Shown: positions 43,701 through 56,852 of the stretch, piece by piece
Layout: each line of letters starts with the position of its first letter
How positions within the stretch are numbered: position 1 is the stretch's first letter
Assembly: GCF_024323335.1 (NCBI RefSeq)
Contig: NC_066583.1
Span: 358,366,377-358,430,376 of the forward strand
Source: Lathyrus oleraceus
Taxonomy: Eukaryota > Streptophyta > Magnoliopsida > Fabales > Fabaceae
DNA: 64,000 nt
Direction of reading: 5' to 3'
Program-made: the position numbers and the translations under genes
Notes under the pieces: generated by a model
Databases searched by the model: none
What the model was told of the DNA's origin: nothing
The model's input: the letters and a program-made list of their open reading frames with translations, nothing else

Positions 43701-45539
43701 ACCAAATTGTGCATGAAATGATAATGGTGATTGATATGAGCATGGGACCAATTGCATTTGCTTCTAATTTGTTTGAATGTGATTTTGGATAAATTTCACT
43801 TGCTGTTTTGATTTTTTCATCCCCTTTGGACCCTAAGCTTGGCCTAGTGGTCTTGTTTCTCACAATTGGTTTGGATTTTCAGGTTAAAAGTGCAAAAGGC
43901 TTAAGGAGAGAAATTCAAGTTGTAAATTAAGATTGTTTGATGTTGTAAACTAACATTGGTTTTGTGTTGTAGGGTTTGATGCTTGAGCTTGAGCTCATGG
44001 CTTGCACTTATGTGCATTAACTTGTGTTGTCTGTATAGATTGACTTTTGTTGTTTATTGTTGGTTTGTCTGAGTACTGATGATACTTGATTGATTTCAGG
44101 TGCATTTAGACGCTTACAGTTCTTTAAGAACTTGCTTGCTGCTGCTTGGTTGTATAAACCAGTTGAGGTAGACTCTCTTGTCTTCATGTAGCCTGGAAGA
44201 CCTGGCTTGTTATTTAGCCAGGCAACTGTCTGAAGTCCTCCTTAAGAGGCGATGTTTGTGATTGTTTACTTTTGTGCCAAGCAGGTAAAGACCTCTATGA
44301 GGCAATTGGCGGAACCCAAGGGATATGCAATCTATCCCCCGCTATTCTGTTGAGTCGTCCCTCTGCTCACACCACTGTGTTGATGCATTGGGACACAAAC
44401 CCAAGATCTTGTACTTTGTACAGTTGTGTCAGAGTCTTAAGCGTAGAAGGGTCCCTCCATTCTGGACCCACACTCCTTTGTCTGTAGCTCTCCCTGATTA
44501 GGGATAAGAGCTGTGAAGTCTAATCTTCACTCACCTTTCATCAGCTTCACCTTAGCCTCTCAATGGCAAGGTTAAGAGCTAACTCTACCTTGTACAGATG
44601 ACTTGCCTCGGCAGTCCACCCTTGTTTGAGCCTCACTTGACTGGATATAGTGTGTGCTATGTGAAATGTTTGTTTTATTGTGATTGATGCTTGCATGTTT
44701 GCTTTCTTCCTGGATAGGATTAGCTTGCTGTTGTGCAAGTAGGTAGAAACCATAACATAGGGCAATGATGCATGGCAACACTAGGCTCGAGTACAGCTCC
44801 CTGGTAGTGTGTCTCCCCTTGGTTTCTGGCTAGAATTTCTTTCCCTTTCAGGGGAACTACATCGCCCTGATCCTCGTTCCAGACGAGGTATGTAGGCAGG
44901 AGACCGTGCGAGGTCTCTCCGGGCACTTTTTTTCTTTTTGTGTGTGTTTGCTTGTTATCTTCTTGTGTGTCAGGATATGGATGTAAGCCCAGCGATTGGC
45001 TGTCCGTATCCTGATTGTGTGTCTGGTTCGGATGCCGATTTAAGTCCAGTGATTGGCGGTCGGGCTCCACGTTTGCCTTCTTGTGTGTGTTTTGGATGCT
45101 GATGTAAGTCCAGTGATTGGCATTCAGGCTCCAGGTTTGCCTGTGTTTGTGTTTGCTTGTTTGGCGTGCGTGAGCCGAACTACGGCAGCTCTGATTCTCG
45201 TTCCAAACGAGATACGTAGGCATAGGATGCGATATCCTAGCGAGCCCTCTCTTCCTCTTAACCACATCTGTGTTGACTTCGGTGCGTGTGTGTGTGGTGT
45301 TTTAGCAACCTTTTCTTTTCTTAGAGCGTGGATCCCGTCGAGTACGACAGACGTGAGGGGTGCTAATACCTTCCCCTTGCGTAACCGACTCCCTTACCCT
45401 TTCTCTTTGGTCGCGAGACCATGCTTTTTCCAGGTTTCTCTGAGCGTTTCCTTTCCCTATCTTGGGATAAATAACGCGCAGTGGTGGCTCTGTTTGTGTT
45501 TTTGTTTTAGCCCGCCGGTTGTTTTTCGCGGATGCGACA
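40737..45539 (+). repeat. 3' LTR of the Ogre element (4.8 kb)
   Basis: It starts TGTAACACCTC and ends GCGACA at 45539, followed by the duplication ATACC. It is near identical to 22368-27172 (about 45 visible differences, most of them transitions). An open frame running from 45053 through the LTR end into copia RNase H (to 45643) is a chance fusion across the insertion joint. Confidence 0.95.
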
Positions 45540-45544
45540 ATACC
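45540..45544 (+). repeat. right target-site duplication of the Ogre element
   Basis: ATACC matches 22363-22367 exactly. Confidence 0.9.
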
Positions 45545-45934
45545 TTAGTCAGTTGGCATAGAAAGAAACAAGTTTTTGTTGCATTGTCAACTGCCGAGGC
45601 GGAATACGTAGCGACCAGTAGTTGTTATGCTCAAATCTTGTAGCTTAAACAACAATTACTTGATTTTGATATAAAACTAAGTCGTATTCCAATTATGCGA
45701 GACAACACTAGTGCCATTAACCTAACTAAGAACCTAATGCTACATTCTTATACTAAGCATATTGAGATTCGTCATCATTTCCTACGCGGTCATGTTGAGA
45801 AAGGCGACGTCGTTTTTGAGCATGTTGATAGTAAAAATTAACTTGCAAATATTTTTACAAAACCACTTGCGACCGAACCCTTATTTAACATTCAACATGA
45901 ATTAGGGATTCTTAACATCTCAACACTTGCCTAA
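45540..45934 (+). pseudogene. copia element B pol, RNase H C-terminal part
   Basis: The RNase H frame interrupted at 22362 continues here: LVSWHRKKQVFVALSTAEAE, then CYAQIL and a stop (45641), then DNTSAINLTKNLMLHS, KHIEIRHHF and the usual pol end ANIFTKPLA. Two stops (45641 and about 45839) are in frame. The final stop is TAA at 45932. This block is the direct proof of nested insertion. Confidence 0.88.
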
Positions 45935-46807
45935 ATGTTATGTTAATGAACTTTGAATATATCTTGCCCATCTAACCTTCCTTGAAAGGCATACTTCATA
46001 AGAGTGCATTCCTCATCATTTCACAACCAAGGTACTATTATTTCATTTTCCGTTTTTGTGTAAGCTTTTCTTTTCACATGTCGTTTATGGTCCATATAAC
46101 TGATGTTCTTGGCGTATAAGATAGTTCATGTATGATCCCTTCCAATAATGTCCAATTGATGTATGTCAATTCATATGCTTATAATGACTTTATGTTATCT
46201 TCATTCTACTTGAAATATAGTGATTGGTGCATCGGTTTGTTATCTATTTTCTCATGAATTGTGATTGAACATGTTACATTGTTAACAATATTCTTGATTG
46301 TGTGTCATTGTTATGTTTTCATCCCTATTTTTGGTTTGTGTGGTGGTACTTCACTTATCGCCTTGCTAGAGCACATGTGTGTGTAACATTTCGGGAACAC
46401 CAAAGGCATATGTCACGTAATCATGTCGCTTTTGTAGCAACTCAAGAGTTTTCTTTACACCGTATCCTTCATTTTTCATGTTTGTGTTGTGTTATTTGAC
46501 ATAAGTTGTGACAATTATACTCTATTGTTGCATTATTTCCTTTTATTTATGTTTAGGAATTATTTTCCAATATGCAAATCATTCTATATGAGTGATATCA
46601 TATTGATGCTCTTATCTTTGCAAATTGACTTTGTGTGTTACATTGGTTTATGCGTGATTTAAGATTCTTCTCATGGATTGCTTTGTTTCTTTTTCATGTT
46701 GCCAAAGGGGGAAAAGCAATATTGAATTTGGGACACATATATTAAGGGGAAGCTTTTCATTGCAAACACATTGTCTCAAGTTTTTCCATCATAAAAAATG
46801 GGGAGTA
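45935..46807 (+). other. copia element B 3' region and purine tract
   Basis: About 870 bp of AT-rich non-coding DNA. It holds a G-rich run GCCAAAGGGGGAAAAGC (46701-46717) and ends with AAATGGGGAGTA directly before the LTR. No envelope-like ORF was recognised here, unlike copia element A. Confidence 0.6.
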
Positions 46808-48482
46808 TGTGAGTGAAACTTTTGTTAGATGTGTTTTGTATGATATCAAAGCTATGATGCTTTAGCTTTAATGTATATTTGACGGTATCCTCTAACTCTC
46901 TATGTGCACCTTAGAATTAGGAAGCATAAAAGTATTTGGAAACAACTTGGAAAAGGTCTCATACATCAAATATACATGAAAAAAAATCAATTTTTGTAAA
47001 AAATTGCATTACATGTTGACACATGTAATTACAGGTCGACCTATGGAAAAAATTTCCTGGCTATAGGTCGACATGTATGCTACAATATTAAAGTTTGTAG
47101 CTTCTATCTCACGTAACAGTCATAGGTCAACACATGACTTTAGACAGGTCGACCAATGCATCCAACAGGCCGACACATAACTTTTATAGATTGACCTACC
47201 CGGTGTAATTTTTCAAAGATTCATATTTTAATCAAGTCCTTTGCATTCCTTTTTTCCTAAAATCACCCATGCATATAAATACTTCATACATGCATCATTC
47301 TCTAGTAAGGTTTCTAGAGTGATTAAAACCTACATGAATCCGGGATTTCAAAGCATCTCTTCATCTTCAATTCAATATATACATACACATTATCAAACTA
47401 CACATAATCATTTTTTGATTAGGTGTCATCTAGATTAGGATTGATAACATCTAATTAGGTTTGTTGTACCGAGAATATTGGGTTGAGATCTTTGAGGGAT
47501 TCAAATAAGAAAACCGAGGTGGAGTTTTACTTCAAGATCTTTAGGGTTTGAAGGTTTTGGAAAAGATTGTGCAATTCAGATTTGATCGAGTGAAAGCCTT
47601 GGGACTAGGTGTGTCGTGCAAGGGAGTAGTGTGAAACGGTGGATCGTGTTGATAAATCTTGGGTTCAACAAGTGTGTGCTTGAGATTAATCCAGCTGGGT
47701 GAAAGCCTTGAGACAGGGAAGTCATGCAAGGAAGTAGTAACAACAGGTGAATTGAAGCTCCATTATTGGTGACTTGATCAATCTTTTATCAAGGTTTTTG
47801 GAGGTGTTAGAGTCAAGAACAAACTTAGGGTTTGGGGATTTGATTTCTCATCTCTTGTATTCATATTTTACAAAGTAAGATTTATTATATTAATATCTCA
47901 ATTTGAATTCGAATTGAGGGAAGACGTACCCATAACGAGGCCGATTGGGGAACTGCCTAAACAAATCCTTATGTACTCTCTCACTATCTCTTTTATTTTT
48001 CGGTTTGCAAATTGTTGATTACTTTGATCTCTTGATCAACATTGTTCGGATAATAACTTTTGAATCATTTGTTAAAATTGTGTTGTTGTAGTAATCACAT
48101 ACCATTTGGTAGTGATTGGATTTATAAGAACTACAAACATTATACTAATATCCAAACTTTATTGATCGCATGCAAAATGTTCGACAAATTGTTTCAACTA
48201 GTTTTTTTTGTGGGTTATCTTTGGAGATAGACCTTTACTATAGTTGAGTATTCAATTTTTTGTTTAAAGTGTTGTTAATCAACTTGTGGATTATTATCAT
48301 ACCATTGACACCTTTACGCATACCCGAGCTATTCAATAGTAGGTTCGGTTAGACAATTTTTGATCTGGGAAATATTTGAAACTTGCTTCCGCACCATAAA
48401 TTTTTCTAAACCAAATTTTCGAATAATTTTTTTAACTTGGGATCTATTCACCCCCTTCTAGATCTAGGTCTATCGTCTAACA
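46808..48482 (+). repeat. 3' LTR of copia element B (1.68 kb)
   Basis: It starts TGTGAGTGAAACTT and ends CGTCTAACA. It pairs with 16024-17816 and shares the TATA-like box (47274-47281) and the GGTCGAC-type motifs (47010-47210). Many substitutions and indels separate the two LTRs. Confidence 0.85.
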
Positions 48483-49400
48483 CTTGATATTTGGGCAAGG
48501 TCAAATACTTCACCTTGAAAGTATTTATTTCTGATATAAAACAAAAAAATGGTTAGAAAAAAAAGGATATAAAAATAAATGATTTTCTGCTCAAATGAAT
48601 ATTTAAAAACGCAAACCTTAAACCCATATAATTTTCTGCACTTACAATCCATCATAGAGAGCTCCTAATGGCAAAAGTTAAAGTGGAGGATGTAGATAGT
48701 TTCAAGTGCTTCATGATGTTTCTTTATATTGTCTTGAGCGTTGATAATCATGAAATGAACGACACATATTTGTTTAGGTTTCACGCTAAGTTATCCCCTC
48801 GGTTTTATTAAAAACCGAGGTGAACATGATTATTATTATTTTATTTAAATTAGATTGTTTCACAAAATAGTGAAAAATAATAATACAACAAAACCAAAAT
48901 TTTGGTGTAAGAAGCTATCTGGTCGAAATATTGCACGCATCCAATTTCTAGGAGTTATTTGATCCAACCATTGAATGCATCCAACTGCTAAAGGAATTAT
49001 ATGTTTTAACTATTGAAAAAATGTTTTTCTGCACTTGCAATTCATCATAGAGAACTTTTACAAACCTCTAAATACAACAACAACATCAACACCATTTTGT
49101 GAGATGGATCCCAAAAGAATGATGCGTTCGAGTTTGGAGTGGTTACATATAAGTTAGGATTAGGGTAAAATTTGTTTAACGAGTGCTTTTATACTAAAAT
49201 GCTAATTATCTTATCTCTCAGTTATTAAGAAACCGACAAGATATATCATTTAGTTTACAAAAAAAAATTAAAAAAGTTTCTTGATTTGTTTTTCCTCTTG
49301 GATTTTTTGAATAATAGAGATAATAAGTTGGTTGTCCCTTCGGTTTTGTTAAAAACTGAGGTAATATGTGATTGTTATTTCTAAAATAAATAAATCACAG
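48483..49400 (+). mobile_element. CACTA-like transposon, part right of the copia insertion
   Basis: Three palindromes of the same kind as at 15680-15860 lie here: CCTCGGTTTT...AAAACCGAGG (48796-48820), CTCAGTTATTAAGAAACCGA (49216-49235) and CTTCGGTTTT...AAAACTGAGG (49337-49361). A 33-bp sequence (TTTCTGCACTT...CATCATAGAGA) is present twice, at about 48630 and 49024. A matching right terminus (…ATAGTAGTG) was not found, so the right limit is arbitrary. Confidence 0.45.
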
Positions 49401-49614
49401 CGCGTATTAGAATCATATCCACTAGAATAACAATGATCATCCATATTAAAAAATGTAACGTATTTTTTGGATTTTCAAGGAGGCGCTTGAGCTTCTCTGA
49501 TTGTTTCACTTCCTATTCTCCACTTTATTTATACATTATTCCTAGTTTCAACGTCTCATTTCCAACTCTTTGTGTCTTCAAACCTAGTTTCAAAGTTTTT
49601 TCTTTTCTTCAAAA

Positions 49615-50317
49615 ATGCCTTCAACAATCTTAGATGAAAATCTTTTATTCGTAATCAATGAAAAGTTTGTTGATTTCGATGATTTGAAAAGACAAAGGTT
49701 TTGATATAAAGAAAACTATTCCCAAACAAAAGTTGAATGATTACTTTGACATTCTTCATGGACCCATCTACATTAATCTCGTTAAATAGTTCTGGTTAAA
49801 AGCCTTTGTTGGGCCATCTGGTCATGATGTTGAGTCAATCCAGTCATATGTCAATGGTTTTCCTATCATAGTTGCTTAGTCACTTATTGCTCAGACAATA
49901 AAATGCGAAGAGGAAGGTTGTTGTGTTGAACATTATAGATTCAACAATACCTATAAAGATCACCTTCGCCTAATTTATGTCAACTACGATAATCTCAACA
50001 GTCTTGCTACTCTATGTTCAATTGGAAACATTTTGTATCAACTTCTAGTGTCAAATCTCTGTCCAAGAGAGAAAGAACTGGAAACGCTTACTTGGAATGA
50101 TGAGTATCTCTTGTTATTCATTACCAAGAACATCATAGTTAATCTTCATCTTACCATTTTTAACTTCTTAAAGGAAATGATAATCATCTCTAGGGAGGAA
50201 ATGACTTTCCTCATACCATATAGAAGAGTTATTTCTGAACTTTTCTGTCAGTTAGGGATAGTTAATAGTGATACTATTGAAGTTGAGTTGAGTCAGAAAT
50301 TTGAATATGTGGAATAG
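49615..50317 (+). pseudogene. envelope-like/putative plant transposon protein remnant
   Basis: From ATG 49615 the frame reads with several stops and at least one frameshift before 50033, then stays open to TAG 50315. The order of blocks matches the env-like remnant of copia element A (4203-6537, opposite strand): an N-terminal LV..FWLKAFVGPSGHDV, a block around VNLHLTIFNFLKEMI, and PYRRVISELFCQLG corresponding to FISNGRLISDLLVENG. No pol or LTR is attached, so it is an orphan fragment. Function is unknown. Confidence 0.45.
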
Positions 50318-51399
50318 TTATTTATTGTCCTATTTTTAATTAATGAAATATTTCCTTAAATGTTATTGCCTATTCGTTTTTATTGATAATAATTTTTTTG
50401 AGAATTACTAATTAATAAGAAAAAAATGAAAAAAAACTAAGAAAAAATGGGAAGATTGAAAGGCACCAAATGAGAAATCATTGAAAAAAATCTTAAATGC
50501 AGTTACAAGGATTTGAAGCGAAATCCTTGATAGCTATGTTCTCTTAGTTTTCTAAAACATTGAGGCAATATGTTTATTATGTTTGTTTTGAAAAGGTACT
50601 AATAAAAAAATCCTCTACCTTCTTTTTGGCCACCTCAAGAATCCATTTTGCTTTATCGAAGACATATGTCGACTCTCACTTTCAATCTCTATGCTTTTAA
50701 CCTTGAGATCCAAAACCTACACCTCTTCTTTGCCCCGACTCCAACCATAACTTTTCCTCTTCAAATGAAAATTCTCCATGAGTTGTGAACATTGTAAAAT
50801 TTAAAGACAATGGTCTGGCCACGTAATGGATGCATTCGACCATAGCCTTTTTATGGCTTGAAGGACCTAGATCAGTCAGTCTGGTGAAATCATAGTCAAA
50901 CATCAAGGCACAAAGATGTTCAAGGGATGAAGGTCGAGTGACACCCACACCAGGAAGAATATTTACTTCCAAAGCGGTCAAAAAACCTCTTCCTCTAAAA
51001 TGAAAACTTATTTTTTTCTAGGATCACATAGTACCGACATCAGAACCATCTACATCGTATTTCTAAAAAGGTATTCCCTAAGAAGGACCGATAATTTTTG
51101 TAAAAGGTTGAAGCGTATGAGCGATGTATCTCCCTTCTCTGAATTTCTTCATGACTTTTGTAAGACATCACACCTGCACATAAAAAATAAAGCTAGTAGG
51201 AAATAAAAACGAAAAAATAAATACAAGATGATAAAACAAACTAAGTATGACATTAAATTCAATAAGATCACTAGTCGAGAACATGGTTTGGATATTAATG
51301 TAATAATTATTTATTTTGTTTTCATTAGTCTTTTTGCTTATAGAGGCCACCTTGTCAAAGTTACTGACAAATTTTTGGATATGGACCACACAATCTTTT
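50318..51399. other. no gene recognised
   Basis: AT-rich to about 50640. A minus-strand frame at 50697-50981 (94 codons) has no recognisable domain but may be the downstream part of the relic at 51400-52130. Nothing else is supported. Confidence 0.35.
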
Positions 51400-52130
51400 T
51401 TTAATATTCCAGATTCTCATCATCTCACATAATTCCCTTACAATCTTTGTGAAAGTGATCTAACGACCAATAATGGGGAAACAAGAGTGGAATGAGTAAG
51501 AAATCCCCAATGGGTCTCCAAGGGAACATCATACTTCTTCACGGGACTCTTCGACCAAGGGTTGAATAATGAAATACCTATACTTGAAGTTTCTTAAATA
51601 ATCCATGAAGGCGTCAATGACCATATATAACTTGTTTAAAGATATTAGTCCTTGGGATGCAAGGCTTTTAGGCCTCCCAAACTAGAGAAAAAATATTGAA
51701 AAAGATATGAATACATTTTGGTACTTCTAAGTAATCACATAAAACCTAGACAACTTGGATGAAACCCAGGATTTAGGGTGTAGTTGAGAGAGCATTATAC
51801 CTAGATGGCATATGATTTCCTCTCGAAGGGAAAACAACTCTTCATCAATATGAAGACCGTTTGGTACATCAGAACATGACAATATGGAAATAGAATTCCA
51901 TAATCCAATAGATAGAGGGAATCCCTATATGTTTTGTATATGTTTCATAATAATGTTGGTTAGCCGATTTTGGATCCACAGTCAACCTGACTACCCACCC
52001 TCTCACTAGGCATAAATGAGTGAAAGAAAATATTTTCCCCTTTTTACTAAATCTAGAGATTTGAAATGGATAATCCATAAGGTTTTACAAACTACATCTA
52101 TTTCATTTCAATCATCCCTTAAATATGATG
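51400..52130 (-). pseudogene. relic resembling 'putative gypsy type transposon' proteins
   Basis: Minus-strand reading with many stops and frameshifts gives blocks such as KHIGIPSIYWIMEFYF, then SQLHPKSW, then FGRPKSLASQGLISLNKLY and YRYFIIQPLVEESREE. These resemble the plant family annotated as a putative gypsy-type transposon domain (PF04195, recalled and not searched), in which an LHP(N/K)SW block is followed by FF..F and an L-rich segment. No function is known and the copy is dead. Confidence 0.35.
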
Positions 52131-52541
52131 GGACATAGCAACACCTAGGGTGGCGCCACCATCAACACAGACAATGACAGCCAATAAAACAACTAATTTA
52201 CAACACCAAAAGGGCACAAATGGCCCATAAGGTGCAAAGATCAAACTAAAATATGAACGCTATAAATACAAAAACATCTATAATCAAAGATCATAGAAAA
52301 TAAAACTCATGTGTAAGAGAAAAAAACAAAAATAAAAAGCATGAGGAATCAAGAGTTAACTTTTCAGTTGAGTTTTGGTGAAATAAAAACTAGATCCGTT
52401 TGCAACAATGCTTTCAAAATAAGTCCAAGAGAAAAAACTATGAGGTATGAGAGACCTTAAAGAAGGAAGAATAGCAAATAGTGATTACCGCTTTTTATAC
52501 ACAATCCTAGTTGATCTAATAAGCACATACATATTAAAATC

Positions 52542-52797
<256 letters not shown>

Positions 52798-53904
52798 ATT
52801 TTGTGATCTCTAAATTTTATAGTTTTTCATTCACTCTATGCTCATGTGATTCCCTTTATAGCTTTCTTTGCTCATTGTAGCGGTGTATTCGTCACTTTAT
52901 GATTTATTGACTAAATCAAAAGCAAAGCATACAAGATAGAGTCGCCACCGCACTTCTATTTATCCAAAGGAATGGCTAGAAAGCGAACAAAAGCCTAAGA
53001 AGTTTTACGCAAAGAAAACTAATAAAAGGTCAGAGATCTGGGTAAGGGGGTAATTATGTTGTGGGAAGGTGTTAGGCACCCACAACATCCTAGGTACTCC
53101 TAGGGAACCCTTTTCACAACTTGTTGTAAAAATTATTTGTTTATGAAATTATTTTGTGCAAACATTGATTGTAGAGATGAGAAAAGAATGTACAAGTTTA
53201 TTATTTTTGTGTTTGAATGGATGAACCCATTGCCTACGTACCTTTTCATGAAAGATAAGGATCAAAACATCGTAGTTCGGCTAAAAGATTTCCAAAAAGT
53301 AAGTGGATTGATTTTAAACAAGAGCCTTAAGGTCTTTCATTATCAACGGGAGAAAACTCAACCTGAACCAACAATCCACCATGTGAGAACAACTTCAACA
53401 CGCTAGTGAGGGGTTAACCCTATAATAAGCATGGAAGTCTTACAATTCAATCACTAAGGATGTGGTGAGATTTACATCAACCACTATGATAATTCAGATC
53501 TATGGCTAATGCATGAAAACTTGATTAAGAAGTGGACAATGGCCACAAAAGCAATTGAGTGAGTGGAATTAACCAATTAGAATTATTCACAAAAAATGAT
53601 CAAAGTTGACATTAGATTCAATTCAGAAGAAGTATTGTGAAAAAGGAAGTTTGAAAATCAAAGGCTTAAGGCCTAGGTTTCTAGTTTGAAAACAGATGAA
53701 AATGTTTGCACAAAATTTTCTGGTTTGGGTTACAAATGCAAGTGGAGGTTGTAAGGAAACAAAAGGTGGGGATGAGGAGCAAAACTTCATTAGGAGTTCC
53801 TCTCTTGAGATCATATGTAGATGATCCAAGTAAGTACCATCCTCTGGAATAGGCAACAAAGCAATAAGCAAGTAAGCAAGAGTCTCATAAGAGAACAACA
53901 AAAC

Positions 53905-54215
53905 TGGAAATGGATTGCCAATAAATGGTCTTACATCCAACTCCGGAAACAAATGGGAAACGGAGTGCCAATAAATGGTCTTACGTCCAACTCCACAAAG
54001 CAACATGGGAAACAGATAGCCAATCAATGGTCTTACACCTGACTCCACAAAAGAAACAACATAGGAAACAGATAGCCAATCAATGGTCTTACATCTGACT
54101 CCACAAAAAGAAACAAGATAGGAAATGGAGTGTCAATCAATGGTCTTATATCCAGCTCCCCAAAAGGAACAGGAAACAGATAGCCAATCAATGGTCTTAC
54201 ATCTGACTCCTCAAA
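53905..54215 (-). repeat. six-copy minisatellite inside the solo LTR
   Basis: Units of about 50-57 bp carry (on +) GGAAACAGATAGCCAATCA, then ATGGTCTTACATCTGACTCC. On the minus strand the core is GGATGTAAGACCATTGATTGG, matching the GATGTAAGTCCAGTGATTGG units in the Ogre LTR. Confidence 0.85.
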
Positions 54216-56844
54216 CAAAACAAATAACAAATGCAAGAGCAAAATGCAAACAATATGCAAAAGCAACATGAAGGATGCACAAGTAAGCAAACAATCAATC
54301 AATTATCACACTCTATACACAATCAAGAGGCTCATACAAGGCTGGGCTTTAGTCAAGGGGTCATATCAACCTCGACAAACAAGCCAGATATATAAGGGTG
54401 TTCAGGCTCTTAACCATTGACATTGACCGTCAGGGTGAGCAGATGAAATGCGAGATGGGGGTTAGACCTCATAGCTCTTAACCCTGGCCAGGGTGAGCTT
54501 GAATAAAAGAAGGTGTGGGAGTCCAGAATGAGGAACTCTACTCCATAATGACTGACTCTATATACAATGATCTTGGGGTGTTTATTCAAATGCATCAGCA
54601 CACAGTGCGAGCAACATGAAAGACTCAACTGAATAGCAGGGGATGGATTGCACATCCCTTCTATCTGCCAATGCCTCTTCACTTAGGAGGTCTTAATATG
54701 TAACCATGCCTCATTGAGGTCTTTAGCACAAAATTAAACAGTCAAGAACATGGCCTCTTAAGGAGGGCTTCAGACAGGTGCCTGCCAAAGATAGCAGATC
54801 TTCCAGACTACATGGAGTTAAAGAGATTACCTAAGTGGTATGCCAACCACAAGCAAAGCAAAGCAACTCAAGTAATGAGTTAAAGCTACTAAAGTACCTG
54901 TAAGAAAATCAAACAAGTCAATATTCACATTCAGACAAATCAAACAGACAGTCAACAGTGAGACAACCAATATACACAATGCAAGTCAACAACTCAAGTG
55001 AGTTAGCCACCCAAGGACCTACAACACAATCAACATTAGTTAAACAAAGCAAATTGTATCTCAAGCAAAGAGATCACATCATCCATTAGGACTTATTGCT
55101 TGAACCTGAAATGCAAAGCTCAAATCGTGAGTACAAACCCCTAGGACAAAGCCTAGGGTCAAAGGTAAGGCAAAAAGTCAAAACAGAAGCTAAAATTCAA
55201 CATGAAGCTCAATTAATATGAACATGTCCTAAAAAGGACCAAGTCAAAAGAATCAAGCAAAGTCATGTAGTGAGCAAGAGAAGACAAAGGCAATTTCAAA
55301 GCACACAATTGATCATTAAGAATCAAAATTCCATATTAAAACAGAAATGACTCAAACAATTCTGGAAAATTTTATGTGCACACAATATGTCAAACATAAT
55401 CATCATGCCAAAAATTAGAATCAACAGAGTTCAATTGTCCTAGAAATGAAAATGCACAAGTATGACATCAAATTGTGTGACACACATTGTCACACCATAC
55501 AATCATGTACCTAAAACAGGGATGGAAAATGAGAAAAATACCAAACCAAGCCTCAGAGGTCAAACATCATGTTAGGAATCATCATACAAAATTTCATGGC
55601 AATTGGATTATTATTGAGCATTTCACAATAGAAAGAATGAAGCAATGTCACATATGCATACATGTTCAATCAACAGTCCACAATTCAAAATCCAGAAATA
55701 GTAAAATCATGAAATCACCACCAAAAAATAATAGACACTTCAAGGATCATGTAGAAAAAAATCTGGAATTATTTAGATGTATTTTCAATTTTATATGATT
55801 TTTTGAAGTTGACAAAAATATTTGAAATGGAAATGAAACATGTACATGCTAAATTGGAGGGAAAGGTAATTGATGAATTAATTTGAAAAAAATGTCTCAG
55901 GCTGGAATCGAACTCGGTGGCAATTCAAATGAGGCGCTGCAGTAAACAAAAATCCAGAAATGCAACCAGTGGGAATCGAAGCGAGGGAATGGATGAAACG
56001 TTGTAGTTTCATTAATGCGTTGGCACGTCCAGTCACCGGTCAATGCATATGTGGAAGCGTCAAGGAAACAAGAGCCAATCGCTTGGACATGTAAGCGCTC
56101 GCGTGGCACACATAAGGGACAAAACCCTAGCGCCAGCACTGCTAGTTGCAGGTGGCGGCTCCCACGGCCAGGCAAGGAGGTTTCCACCGTCTTCTTCGTG
56201 AAGACGGTGGCTCTACAGTAACTTCATGCAAGAATTTTTCCAGAATCGCGCAATATCTATACCAAATGAAAGCTCATGCTATGTACATTCCAAATCCAGT
56301 ATTATTTCATATTAATTCATCACAATAAGAGCAAATCGAACAAAACATTCTTCACATACAAAACTTCTATCAAGCATAACTCATGCAATTCTTATCCAAA
56401 TTCCATGAAATCTATATCAGAATTTTCAGCGTGAGGAGATCTATCTAAACATATGCATAACATCAAGAATTAAGAGGATCGGATTTTTACCTCTTGAAGA
56501 GCAGATCAATCAAACAGTGAATTCAATGCCTTGCAAGTGTCCAGATCAACTCCTGAGATGATGTCTTGAAGCTTTATGAATGAATTGAAGCTTGGAGAGG
56601 CTTGGATCTAGCTCAAAAATCAGTTTCCATTGCCATGTTCTTGAGCTTCATATGCTTGATTTCCACTCGAATCCTTCAAACCAAAGCTTGATCTGCACTA
56701 AATGAGGATCAGAGAACAAGAATATGCAAGAAAATCACTAGCTTATGTGAAGAAAATTCGAATTTGGATTTGAAGAAAATTTTGGAGGGAAGAAGAATTT
56801 GAGATCTAGAATCTGAAGTTATGAACAATTCTGTTAGAATTAAG

Positions 56845-56852
56845 TATTTATA
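56845..56852 (-). promoter_or_regulatory. putative TATA box of the solo LTR
   Basis: TATAAATA on the minus strand, about 1.1 kb from the LTR start, upstream of the minisatellite. Confidence 0.35.

Larger units (their letters stand above)
22368..45539 (+). mobile_element. Ogre-type Ty3/gypsy LTR retrotransposon, near intact (23.2 kb)
   Basis: The ends are TG...CA, with LTRs of 4805 and 4803 bp and a perfect 5-bp duplication (ATACC). It has the marks of Ogre elements: great length, very long LTRs, an extra ORF upstream of gag, a separate gag-pro and RT-RH-INT with an intron-like gap between them, two RNase H domains (the Tat-lineage trait), no chromodomain seen, and a long repeat-rich 3' region. 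By eye the LTRs differ at about 45 places over 4.8 kb, near 1%. At an assumed 1.3e-8 substitutions per site per year that would mean a few hundred thousand years. It sits in the RNase H region of copia element B. Only one clear coding break was seen, a TAG in gag. Whether it can move is unknown. Confidence 0.93.

Noticed and set aside
45053..45643. 196-codon open frame (+) crossing the Ogre 3' LTR end
   Set aside because: Chance fusion of LTR sequence with the RNase H frame of copia B across the insertion joint; not a gene.
50697..50981. 94-codon minus frame as a possible host gene
   Set aside because: No domain recognised, no plausible exon structure, and it lies next to a decayed transposon protein relic.
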